Source: Alphaproteobacteria bacterium (GTDB lineage: Bacteria > Pseudomonadota > Alphaproteobacteria > Geminicoccales > Geminicoccaceae). Taken from it: DNA of 14,907 nt. Both the position numbers and the translations under genes were made by a program. The stretch covers positions 1 through 14,907 of the forward strand of contig JALSRW010000211.1 of assembly GCA_026984595.1 (NCBI GenBank). The letters are read 5' to 3'. The notes below the pieces were generated by a model. The model was not told the DNA's origin. It saw only the letters and a program-made list of their open reading frames with translations, and ran no database searches. Below, one piece after another: positions 1-6,678 of the stretch (position 1 is the first letter of the stretch; every line of letters starts with the position of its first letter).

Positions 1-2207
1 TAGTCGGCATCCTCCGGTCGGCCGTCGATGCGCCAGCGCAGCCAGTCGGGATGCTCGACGAGGAGCGGTGAGGAGTTGGAAAGATGGCCCGGGGTGGTCC
101 AGAGAAGGAGGTCGATGCCCCGTTTCCGCGCCGCTCCGGCCAGCCGCCGCAGCCCGTCGCGCCCGCCGAGCACGGGTTCGGGCACCAGCCGCCAGGGGGC
201 GTTGGCGGAGCCGAAGCTGCCGCTGCCCGGCAGATACTCCGTCTCCTCGTGTCCCCAGTCGCTTTCCCAGGGGCCGTCGATCAGGAAACGCGGGAAGGCA
301 TGGGCCTCGGCGACATCCAGCGCCTCGCCGGCGAGTTCGGCGAAATAGTCCGGTCCGGCGGCTCCCGCCGCCCGCGGCTCGAAACCATGACTGTGCCACA
401 ACATGGGGCGGACTTCACTGCGCCCGAGCCCGAGATCCTCGCGCCAACCCGCGGCGAGCGTATCGTAGAGCGCGGTCCAGCGGTCGAGGGCGGCCCATTT
501 GTCGGCCACCGGTGTCGGATCCGAGAGCCAGAGCCGCCAAGGGGTCAGACGTGTGCCGTCTTCGCCGGCGGCGAGTGGAATGCTCGCTTCGATGCGCAGG
601 CGTCCCGCCTCCTCTTCCACCGCCACGCGTGCCGCCACCGCCCGGTCGAAAGTCGCGATCCGCGTGCCTTGCGGTCCGGCCTGAAAGTGGAACGGCTGGC
701 TGTCGGCGAAATACCAGCTTCGCGGCAGGGCGAAGAGGGTTTCGAAATCGGTCCGCCGCTCGATCCAGCGCCCCCAGAGCTGCTGGAAGTTCCAGGCACC
801 GGCCTCCGCCACCGCCGCCTCCACCGCCCGCAGGCCGACGGCACCGGCGATGCCGGCGGTCCGGAGCTGCCAGGCGAGGCCGCGATGGCGCCTTCCGTCG
901 AGTTCCTCGGTGAGGGAGGCGAGGGCGAGGGCGAGACGTTCCTCCCGCGCCCCGGCGAAACGCAGCACCACCTCGCTGCCGGCGACCTCGGCACCGAGAT
1001 AGCGATAGGCGGAAAGCGGCCGGATGCGCAGCACGCGGCCCCCGCGTCGCGGCCAGGCCGTGTCCCGGGCCTCGCGCTCGCGCAGATAGGCCTTCCAGTC
1101 ACGTACACCGCCTACCTCGCCCGGCTCCAGGATTTCGAGGGCCATCGCCCCGCCGTCGAGCGCTCGCGGCAGGGCTTCCACAAGCATCCGGTTCCCGACG
1201 AAGATCCTGCGGATGCCGGTGACGCCGCCGCCGGCGTTGCGGGCGAGCTCGATCCCGGTGCGGTTGGGAAACAGCACCCGGATTCGATTCTCCCGCTCGC
1301 TCACGCGGGGGGTGGATTCCGGGAAGCGGAGAACGGCATCGTCGGCATCGGCCTGCACCCGGCGAACGTCCCCGAACAGGATCGCACGCTTCGTCGAGCC
1401 GCCGGCGCTGCGCAGGGCAACGGCGTCGCGCTCCTGCAGAACGGGCAGCAGATCCTCGGCCGTGAGTTCGGCCGAGACACGGAGTTCCCGGAGCGCGCCC
1501 TCGGGGCTGCGCAGCCGCAGCCAGATTTCGCTGGCGCCGCGCAGAGAGGCCGGGAGTTCGGCCGCTACTCTCGTTTCGTCGCTCGGCTCCGGCGAGCGCC
1601 AGACGGTGTGCCAGCGAGCGCCGTCGGCGGAAAAGGCGATCTCCAGCCCGCTGCCGAGATCGCCGACGCGGGTGGCGGCACTGCCGTCGGCGGCGGCGAG
1701 ACGCAGGGATCGGACCTGCCGGCGGAAATCGAACCGCCAGACCAGATCCCCGCTCCACAGTACGGCACCGGCTTCCCGGACGTGCAACAGTGCGTTCAGA
1801 CCGTCCCGGCGGGCCTCTTCGAGCAGTCCCGGAACTGCCGCCGCGTTCGCCGGATCCAGGAGATCGATCTCGTCGGGATCGTCGACCGGGGTGAGCCAGG
1901 AATTGCGCAACCGCCCGCCGAGGAGACCGGCATAGGTGAAGAGGGCGGTGCCGTCCGCGCGCAGGCGGAGGGAAGCACCCGCCGGCAGGCGTCCGACCAG
2001 CAGGCGCCGGCCGAGACGCGGCTCCTCCAAGGCCTCGCGAGCGACGATTGCGAACGTCTGGTCGCCGTTCCCGGGGCGCACCGGCCCGATCTCGGCCGGC
2101 AGGGAGACCTCGTGCCAGCTTCCCGCCTTCCGGTCCGGTTCGGCGACTGCGGCTGTGCCGACCAGCAAAGCCAACGAAACAACCGCCCGGCCGAGACGGC
2201 TTCGCAT
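1..2207 (-). CDS. Exported GH36/GH27-like glycoside hydrolase (alpha-galactosidase-like), C-terminus cut by window edge
   Basis: Read from an ATG at 2207, this frame stays open to base 1 for 735 codons; its end lies outside the window. It begins with a signal peptide (Arg-rich start, hydrophobic core about residues 8-20, AVAEP near the likely cleavage site). Residues about 150-250 look like a beta-sandwich (alternating strands around SGLEIAFSADG and IWLRLRSPEG). From about residue 600 a TIM barrel starts: RPMLWHSHGFEP, then FLIDGPWESDWG near 640, then LLLWTTPGHLS with SSPLLVEHPDW near 700-715. The last segment resembles the GH36/GH27 (clan GH-D) strand that carries the W...S.L...HPDW pattern. 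The catalytic Asp strand should follow immediately but is not in the window. An exported polysaccharide or galactoside hydrolase is therefore an inference; substrate is unknown. A weak GGA-type ribosome site precedes the ATG. It has its own promoter at 2258-2285. Confidence 0.75.
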   Translation of the reverse strand, partial: MRSRLGRAVVSLALLVGTAAVAEPDRKAGSWHEVSLPAEIGPVRPGNGDQTFAIVAREALEEPRLGRRLLVGRLPAGASLRLRADGTALFTYAGLLGGRLRNSWLTPVDDPDEIDLLDPANAAAVPGLLEEARRDGLNALLHVREAGAVLWSGDLVWRFDFRRQVRSLRLAAADGSAATRVGDLGSGLEIAFSADGARWHTVWRSPEPSDETRVAAELPASLRGASEIWLRLRSPEGALRELRVSAELTAEDLLPVLQERDAVALRSAGGSTKRAILFGDVRRVQADADDAVLRFPESTPRVSERENRIRVLFPNRTGIELARNAGGGVTGIRRIFVGNRMLVEALPRALDGGAMALEILEPGEVGGVRDWKAYLREREARDTAWPRRGGRVLRIRPLSAYRYLGAEVAGSEVVLRFAGAREERLALALASLTEELDGRRHRGLAWQLRTAGIAGAVGLRAVEAAVAEAGAWNFQQLWGRWIERRTDFETLFALPRSWYFADSQPFHFQAGPQGTRIATFDRAVAARVAVEEEAGRLRIEASIPLAAGEDGTRLTPWRLWLSDPTPVADKWAALDRWTALYDTLAAGWREDLGLGRSEVRPMLWHSHGFEPRAAGAAGPDYFAELAGEALDVAEAHAFPRFLIDGPWESDWGHEETEYLPGSGSFGSANAPWRLVPEPVLGGRDGLRRLAGAARKRGIDLLLWTTPGHLSNSSPLLVEHPDWLRWRIDGRPEDAD

Positions 2208-2250
2208 CGATTCTGTTTCCGTCTTGTGGCGACCAGGGCACGCATCGCAC

Positions 2251-2282
2251 CGCATTCAACATATCGGAATGCGAGAATATGT
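2251..2282. promoter_or_regulatory. Two overlapping inverted repeats over the promoter (candidate operator)
   Basis: CGCATTC (2251-2257) and GAATGCG (2267-2273) form a perfect 7-base dyad with a 9-base spacer, covering the -10 box and likely start site. ACATAT (2259-2264) and ATATGT (2277-2282) form a perfect 6-base dyad with a 12-base spacer, lying between -10 and -35. Such placement is typical of a repressor operator. No regulator gene for it is visible in the window. Confidence 0.45.
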
Positions 2283-2285
2283 CAA
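2258..2285 (-). promoter_or_regulatory. Sigma70-type promoter of the GH-like gene
   Basis: On the minus strand a perfect TTGACA (-35, 2285 down to 2280) is followed after 16 bases by TATGTT (-10, 2263 down to 2258, four of six consensus bases). The expected start is near 2251, giving a leader of about 44 bases before the ATG at 2207. The stretch is clearly more AT-rich than its surroundings. The rest of the 214-base gap between the two minus-strand genes shows nothing else convincing. Confidence 0.6.
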
Positions 2286-2421
2286 AGGCGAGGCACGCCA
2301 CCTTCTCCGTCGGCGCGATCCGGCCGCCTCTGGCCGCCTCGTATCGCGGTGGGTTTCCGAGGAGACGGAGCTGCGGACCGACGCCGGCGGCCGGGGCGGC
2401 GAGGGCGTCCGTCGCGGGGTG

Positions 2422-2988
2422 TCAGCGCTGGCCGCCGGGCCAGGTCAGAAACGGCATGTTGACGACCACGCCCGTCTCCTTCGCGGTGATCTCCCCCGCC
2501 TCGATCGCCCTTTCGAGCTCCTCCATGCTGCGGAGCAGCCGCGCCTTTTCCGGCTCCACCCAGCGCACCAGTACGATTTTCCTGAGGGGGCGATAGCCCT
2601 CGCTTCCGGGCGGATGATCGAAGATGTCGGGCTGGAAGCCGAGCGGGCCGCGCGCTCCCTCGGGCTGGAGCCCGTTTTCGAACACATGGACCCGGGCTAG
2701 GAGTGCCTCGGGAGTGTCGGCCAGCGCCGGCACCACCAGCACCGGCGAGCCCATCATCTCGGTGAGGATCCGGGCGATGCCCGGATCCGAGGTCTCGGTG
2801 TGCAGGAACAGGATGCGTTCGCCCTCGCTGTAGCCGGTGACCGGCGGGATCACCGGCGCATTCTCCGGCGTCTCCATCGTCATCGGTCGCTGCATGGACT
2901 GCATGTCCTGGGCCCGCAAAGGGGCGACCGCATGGAATGCTCCAAGAAGGATCAGAAGGAGCCCCGCTTTCGAGACAGGGAACCGCAT
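2422..2988 (-). CDS. Small secreted protein, DUF7482-like
   Basis: 188 residues from an ATG at 2988 with a good ribosome site (GGGGAGAGG just upstream). Residues 1-26 form a signal peptide: Arg/Lys start, LLLILLGAF core, and a probable cut after LRA, leaving a mature protein of about 160 residues starting QDM. The body carries a block I associate with the DUF7482 family: GYSEGERILFLHTE, a DPGIARILTEMMGSPV segment, GPLGFQPDIFD, and a C-terminal VVVNMPFLTWPGG. The family name comes from memory of the conserved pattern and needs a profile search; no biochemical function is known to me. The mature N-terminus is Met-rich (QDMQSMQRPMTMETPE), which could bind a metal such as copper, but this is speculation. 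It is separated from the GH-like gene by 214 bases with a separate promoter, and it is divergent from the receiver gene at 3175. Confidence 0.85.
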   Translation of the reverse strand: MRFPVSKAGLLLILLGAFHAVAPLRAQDMQSMQRPMTMETPENAPVIPPVTGYSEGERILFLHTETSDPGIARILTEMMGSPVLVVPALADTPEALLARVHVFENGLQPEGARGPLGFQPDIFDHPPGSEGYRPLRKIVLVRWVEPEKARLLRSMEELERAIEAGEITAKETGVVVNMPFLTWPGGQR

Positions 2989-3037
2989 GCCGCCTCTCCC
3001 CGAACAATCGGTGTCACCGTTGCCGTCGATGGGGGAG

Positions 3038-3067
3038 GCTAGCCGCCGTACCCGGGTCCGGTGTCAA
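3038..3067 (-). promoter_or_regulatory. Weak candidate promoter for the DUF7482-like gene
   Basis: A minus-strand CTTGACA (TTGACA at 3067 down to 3062) matches the alphaproteobacterial -35 pattern. The sequence 18 bases further on, GCTAGC (3043-3038), is only a poor -10 box. The predicted leader would be about 42 bases. The 186-base divergent gap 2989-3174 shows no clear plus-strand promoter for the receiver gene. Confidence 0.28.
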
Positions 3068-3174
3068 GCAGCCGGTGCGGGAACCGTGCAGGAAACGGTT
3101 GTCTCCCGCCGGGCCGAGTTGGTAATTCCCGGAAATCCCCGAGGCCCGATCGGAGCCAGACGAGGAGACGGCCG

Positions 3175-3546
3175 ATGGCTAGGCGTGTTCTGGTGGTGGA
3201 CGACGAACCCAACATCGTTCTGTCGCTGGAGTTTCTGATGAAGAAGGCGGGCTTCGAGGTCGAGGTAGCGCGCAACGGCCAGGAGGCGCTGGCGGCGATC
3301 GCGCGGCAGCCGCCGGATGTGCTGCTGCTGGATGTGATGATGCCGGAGATGGACGGATTCGAGGTCTGTGAGCGATTGCGGGCCGACCCCCGCGGCCGGG
3401 CCACCAAGGTGGTGATGCTCACCGCCCGTGGTCGTGACAGCGAACGCCAACGTGGCCTCGCCCTCGGCGCCGATGCCTATGTCACCAAGCCCTTCTCCAC
3501 CCGCGAGCTGGTGGCCCGGGTCAAGGCCATGCTGGGAGAAGACTGA
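3175..3546 (+). CDS. Single-domain response regulator (receiver only)
   Basis: 123 residues, essentially one CheY-like receiver domain with no output domain. The ATG at 3175 is preceded by GAGGAG at 3162-3167 with 7-base spacing, which fixes the start. All active-site residues are present: acidic pair D9/D10, phospho-acceptor D53 in LLLDVMMPEMDG, T83 in VMLTARG, Y102 and K105 in the Y-x-T-K-P-F motif. The segment MMPEMDGFEVCERLRAD is typical of receivers related to PhoB/PleD-type proteins. It lies 202 bases upstream of the small membrane protein and sensor kinase on the same strand, so it is the natural candidate for that kinase's phosphorylation target, or a phosphate carrier or sink for another regulator. 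With no DNA-binding or enzymatic domain it must act by protein contact. Confidence 0.93.
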   Translation: MARRVLVVDDEPNIVLSLEFLMKKAGFEVEVARNGQEALAAIARQPPDVLLLDVMMPEMDGFEVCERLRADPRGRATKVVMLTARGRDSERQRGLALGADAYVTKPFSTRELVARVKAMLGED

Positions 3547-3572
3547 GGCGGCTTCGCCCGGGCCGCGGTCCG

Positions 3573-3589
3573 GCGGGCTCGCGGCCCGC
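3573..3589 (+). terminator. Short GC hairpin after the receiver gene
   Basis: GCGGGC (3573-3578), a 5-base loop TCGCG, and GCCCGC (3584-3589) form a perfect 6-bp stem 27 bases after the receiver stop codon. No T-run follows, so it could be an attenuator or RNA stabiliser rather than a true terminator. Confidence 0.3.
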
Positions 3590-3640
3590 TTCCAAACGGC
3601 TGCCGGGAAGGCCATACTGCGGTTGCGAGACGCGTTTTTG

Positions 3641-3668
3641 CTCTCCCGCGTTCGCCGAAACGGGAGGG
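3641..3668 (+). promoter_or_regulatory. Hairpin covering a Shine-Dalgarno-like purine run
   Basis: CTCTCCCG (3641-3648) pairs with CGGGAGGG (3661-3668) over 8 positions including one G-T wobble, with a 12-base loop. The right arm is a strong Shine-Dalgarno-like sequence directly before the ATG at 3670 of a possible 28-codon leader. The arrangement could hide that ribosome site and so control the downstream membrane gene; this is inference. Confidence 0.3.
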
Positions 3669-3669
3669 G

Positions 3670-3756
3670 ATGGTGGCCGAGGGGTTCGACGCTGCGGCGA
3701 GAAGGATGACGCGGATCGGCACCGCGCGGTGGCGATGGGCGGGCGGCGATGGATAG
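3670..3756 (+). other. Possible 28-codon leader ORF overlapping the small membrane protein start
   Basis: ATG at 3670 follows GGGAGGGG with very short spacing. The frame reads MVAEGFDAAARR and onward for 28 residues and stops at TAG 3754-3756, just past the ATG at 3749 of the next gene. That next gene lacks a clear ribosome site of its own, so termination-reinitiation from this leader is conceivable. No homologue is recognised and an open frame this short can occur by chance. Confidence 0.18.
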
Positions 3757-3952
3757 TCGTCGCACGCGCATGCTGCTGGTGCTGGCGCTGCTCGCCGGTT
3801 TCGCATTCGGCTATCCGGCGCTGGCGGTGGTCGAGGCGTTGGCCCGCTGCTGCCTGCCCGCTGCGGTGGTCGTCTATATGTTCCTGGCCTGGGCGCTGGT
3901 CATCGCGGTGGCGGCGGCGCTCGTGTTGCGACGCGGGGAACGAGGTCGGTGA
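3749..3952 (+). CDS. 67-residue two-helix membrane protein preceding the transporter-kinase
   Basis: Starts at ATG 3749 and ends with TGA 3950-3952, whose TG is shared with the GTG start of the kinase gene (overlap GTGA), so translation is probably coupled. Two hydrophobic helices are visible: residues about 8-30 (LLVLALLAGFAFGYPALAVV) and 37-60 (PAAVVVYMFLAWALVIAVAA), followed by a basic end RRGERGR, a hairpin-like inner membrane topology. Small two-helix proteins are known in front of SLC5-type transporters (for example DUF485 and DUF4212 partners), and a small ORF called cbrX precedes cbrA in Pseudomonas. I infer an equivalent accessory role, such as helping membrane insertion, stability or signalling of the kinase. 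It does not clearly match the DUF4212 or DUF485 consensus. No good ribosome site is visible at its start. Confidence 0.8.
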   Translation: MDSRRTRMLLVLALLAGFAFGYPALAVVEALARCCLPAAVVVYMFLAWALVIAVAAALVLRRGERGR

Positions 3953-6678
3953 TCGCTACCCTGGTCGCACTGCTGGCATCCCTGCTCTATCTGGGGCTGC
4001 TGTTCGGCATCGCCAATTACGGTGATCGCAGCGCCGCCCGCGACCATACGTTGATCGGCAGCCCGCTCATCTACACGTTGAGCCTGGCCGTCTACTGCAG
4101 TGCCTGGACCTTCTTCGGCAGCGTCGGTCTCGCCGCCGAGGCGGGCGTGGCCTTTCTGCCGATCTATCTGGGCCCTACCGTGGTGGCCGTATTGTTTCCC
4201 ATTCTGCACGGCAAGATCCTGACCATCGCCAAGGCCTACGGGATCACCTCGATCGCCGATTTCATCGCCGCCCGCTACGGCAAGAGCAGTCTCCTGGGCG
4301 GGCTCGTCACCCTGGTCGCGTTGCTCGGCACGATCCCCTACATCTCGCTCCAGCTCAAGGCGGTGGCCAACAGCCTCGACACGATTTTCGCCGCCTCCCT
4401 GGCCGGGCAGGGCGGCGGACCGGTGCCCGAGCCGGCGTTGATCGTGGCCCTGGTGCTCGCCGTCTTCAGCATCCTCTTCGGCACCCGCCACATCGATGCC
4501 ACCGAGCATCACGAGGGCATGGTGCTGGCCGTCGCCTTCGAAAGCCTGGTCAAGCTCGCCGCCTTTCTCGCCGTCGGCCTGTTCGTGACCTATGGCATGT
4601 TCGATGGCATCGGCGACATTCTGGGGCGTCTCGAGGCGGCCGGCCGCGGGGCGTTGCTGACCATGGCGGCCACCGGCCTCACCTACGTCGATTGGGTCAC
4701 CTACACCTTGCTGGCGGGCCTCGCCTTTCTCGCCCTGCCACGGCAGTTCCAGGTGACGGTGATCGAAAATGTCGACAAGGACCATCTGCGTACCGCCACC
4801 TGGATGTTCCCCCTCTATCTTCTGGCGATCAACCTGTTCGTACTGCCGGTGGCCATGGCCGGGGTGGTGCTCGGCCGCGGTGGCGACACGCTGATGCTGG
4901 AGCTGCCGCTGGCGGCCGGCAGCCATACCTTCGCCCTGATCGCCTATATCGGTGGCCTGTCGGCGGCCACCGCCATGGTCATCGTCGCCACCATCGCCAT
5001 CTCCACCATGATCTCCAACGATCTGGTGATGCCCGCGCTGCTCAGGATCGAACGGCTGCGTCTGGGGCAGCGGCACGATCTCTCGAAGCTGGTGCTGGCC
5101 ATCCGCCGCGCCGCCATCTTCCTCCTGCTGCTGGCCGGCTATGCCTTCTTCCGGCTGGTCGCGGAACGCATCGAGCTGGTCTCCATCGGCCTCATCTCCT
5201 TCGCCGCCATCGCCCAGCTCGCACCGCTCATCCTGTTGGGCCTGTTCTGGCGCGAGGCCGGGCTCGTCGGTGCGCTGCTGGGGCTCGTGAGCGGCTTCGC
5301 GGTCTGGTTCTACACCCTGATCCTCCCGGCCCTGGTGTTCGCCGGCTGGCTCGACCCGGCGATCCTCGAGGAGGGGCTGTTCGGGATCGCCCTGCTGCGT
5401 CCGCAGGCACTGTTCGGCCTCGAGGGTCTGACCCCCGTCACCCATGCCGTGCTGTGGAGCCTCGGCGTCAACACCCTGCTGATGGTGGTCGGCTCGCTGG
5501 CCACCCGCCCGAGTGATCTCGGCCGCTTGCAAGCCATCCTCTTCGTCGATGTCGAGCAGCGCCAGAGCTCGACCCGGTTGTGGCGTGGCGAGACCCGGGT
5601 GGCGGCGCTGCAGGATCTCCTCGTGCGCTTTCTGGGCCGCGAACGGGCGGTGCGGATCTTCGCCCGCGAGGCGCTCAGGCGCGGCCAATCGCTCAGGGCC
5701 GGCGACCGCGCCGATGCCGAGCTGGTCCAGCTCGCGGAACGGCAGCTCGCCCGTGCCATCGGCGCCACCTCGGCGAGGTTGATGGTGGCCTCGATCGTGC
5801 GCGGCGAAGTGATCGGACCCGACGCGCTGCTGCAGATCCTCGACGAGACCTCCCAGGCCATCGAATACAGCCAGAAGCTCAAGCAGAAATCCCGCGAGCT
5901 CGAGACCCTCACCGACGAGTTGCGGCGGGCCAACGAGCGCTTGCGTCAGCTCGATCAGCTCAAGGACGATTTCATCGCCACCGTCAGCCACGAGCTCCGC
6001 ACCCCGCTCACTTCGATCCGTTCCTTCTCCGAGATCCTGCTCGACAATCCCGGATTGCCGGCAGAGCAGCAGCGGCAGTTCGTCGAGATCATCGCCCGCG
6101 AATCCCAGCGGCTGACGCGGCTCATCGACGATGTGCTCGATCTCTCCAAGATCGAGTCGGGTCGCATGGAATGGGAGGTGGACGATCACGATCTGCGGCG
6201 CATCATCGAGGATGCGGTGGGCACCTCGCAGGGGCTGATGCGCGAGCGCGGCATCTCGGTGATCGCCAAGTTCGGGGTGCGGCGGGCACCGGTGCGCTGT
6301 GACGGGGACCGTATCACCCAGGTGATGCTCAACCTGCTGTCCAACGCCGCCAAGTTCGTCCCCGCCGAGGGCGGCCGCATCCATGTCGAGCTGCGCGGCC
6401 TCGGCAACGAGTTCCTGGTGCGGGTGGAGGACAATGGCCCCGGCGTGCCGCCTGCCATGCGCGAGGCGATGTTCGAGAAGTTCCGCCAGATCGGCGGCTC
6501 GATGAAGGACAAGCCCCACGGGACCGGCCTCGGCCTCGCCATCTGCCGCGAGATCGTCCAGCATTTCGACGGTCGCATCTGGTGCGAGGAGGCCAAGCTC
6601 GGCGGCGCCGCGATCTGCTTCACCCTGCCCGTCCGCGAGACGGCTCCGCGGACCGCCGACCGGGTCCGCTCGGTCTAG
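3949..6678 (+). CDS. CbrA/CrbS-like sensor histidine kinase with SLC5 solute:sodium symporter domain
   Basis: 909 residues from a GTG start that overlaps the preceding stop as GTGA. Residues 1 to about 520 are a multi-helix SLC5/PutP-type transporter, with typical segments LSLAVYCSAWTFFGSVGLAAE near the N-terminus, YGITSIADFIAARYG, and ATIAISTMISNDLVMP. Residues about 530-645 are a soluble linker with STAC-like sequence (AERQLARAIGATSARLMVAS), then a coiled coil (about 640-670). The kinase core follows: H-box SHELRTPLTS with H681, N-box with N795 and N799, G1 box DNGPG at 828-832, and GTGLGL at 858-863, all intact, so autokinase activity is expected. CbrA has a PAS domain and CrbS-type kinases may carry a receiver; I see neither here. 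CbrA-type kinases sense amino acids such as histidine and CrbS-type kinases govern acetate use; the ligand here cannot be read from sequence. The likely partner is the receiver at 3175-3546. Confidence 0.95.
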   Translation: MIATLVALLASLLYLGLLFGIANYGDRSAARDHTLIGSPLIYTLSLAVYCSAWTFFGSVGLAAEAGVAFLPIYLGPTVVAVLFPILHGKILTIAKAYGITSIADFIAARYGKSSLLGGLVTLVALLGTIPYISLQLKAVANSLDTIFAASLAGQGGGPVPEPALIVALVLAVFSILFGTRHIDATEHHEGMVLAVAFESLVKLAAFLAVGLFVTYGMFDGIGDILGRLEAAGRGALLTMAATGLTYVDWVTYTLLAGLAFLALPRQFQVTVIENVDKDHLRTATWMFPLYLLAINLFVLPVAMAGVVLGRGGDTLMLELPLAAGSHTFALIAYIGGLSAATAMVIVATIAISTMISNDLVMPALLRIERLRLGQRHDLSKLVLAIRRAAIFLLLLAGYAFFRLVAERIELVSIGLISFAAIAQLAPLILLGLFWREAGLVGALLGLVSGFAVWFYTLILPALVFAGWLDPAILEEGLFGIALLRPQALFGLEGLTPVTHAVLWSLGVNTLLMVVGSLATRPSDLGRLQAILFVDVEQRQSSTRLWRGETRVAALQDLLVRFLGRERAVRIFAREALRRGQSLRAGDRADAELVQLAERQLARAIGATSARLMVASIVRGEVIGPDALLQILDETSQAIEYSQKLKQKSRELETLTDELRRANERLRQLDQLKDDFIATVSHELRTPLTSIRSFSEILLDNPGLPAEQQRQFVEIIARESQRLTRLIDDVLDLSKIESGRMEWEVDDHDLRRIIEDAVGTSQGLMRERGISVIAKFGVRRAPVRCDGDRITQVMLNLLSNAAKFVPAEGGRIHVELRGLGNEFLVRVEDNGPGVPPAMREAMFEKFRQIGGSMKDKPHGTGLGLAICREIVQHFDGRIWCEEAKLGGAAICFTLPVRETAPRTADRVRSV

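Noticed and set aside
84..2462. Very long open frame on the plus strand opposite the hydrolase-like gene
   Set aside because: Its translation is Gly/Pro/Arg-rich with no recognisable motif, while the minus-strand frame gives a signal peptide and barrel motifs. Long antisense frames are expected at this GC content.
3428..3709. Open frame overlapping the receiver gene end and continuing into the gap
   Set aside because: Ser/Pro/Arg-rich with no motif and mostly inside the receiver gene in another frame.
3874..6564. Long open frame on the minus strand opposite the sensor kinase
   Set aside because: Low-complexity His/Gln/Glu/Gly-rich product mirroring codon use of the kinase; the plus-strand frame has complete kinase and transporter motifs.
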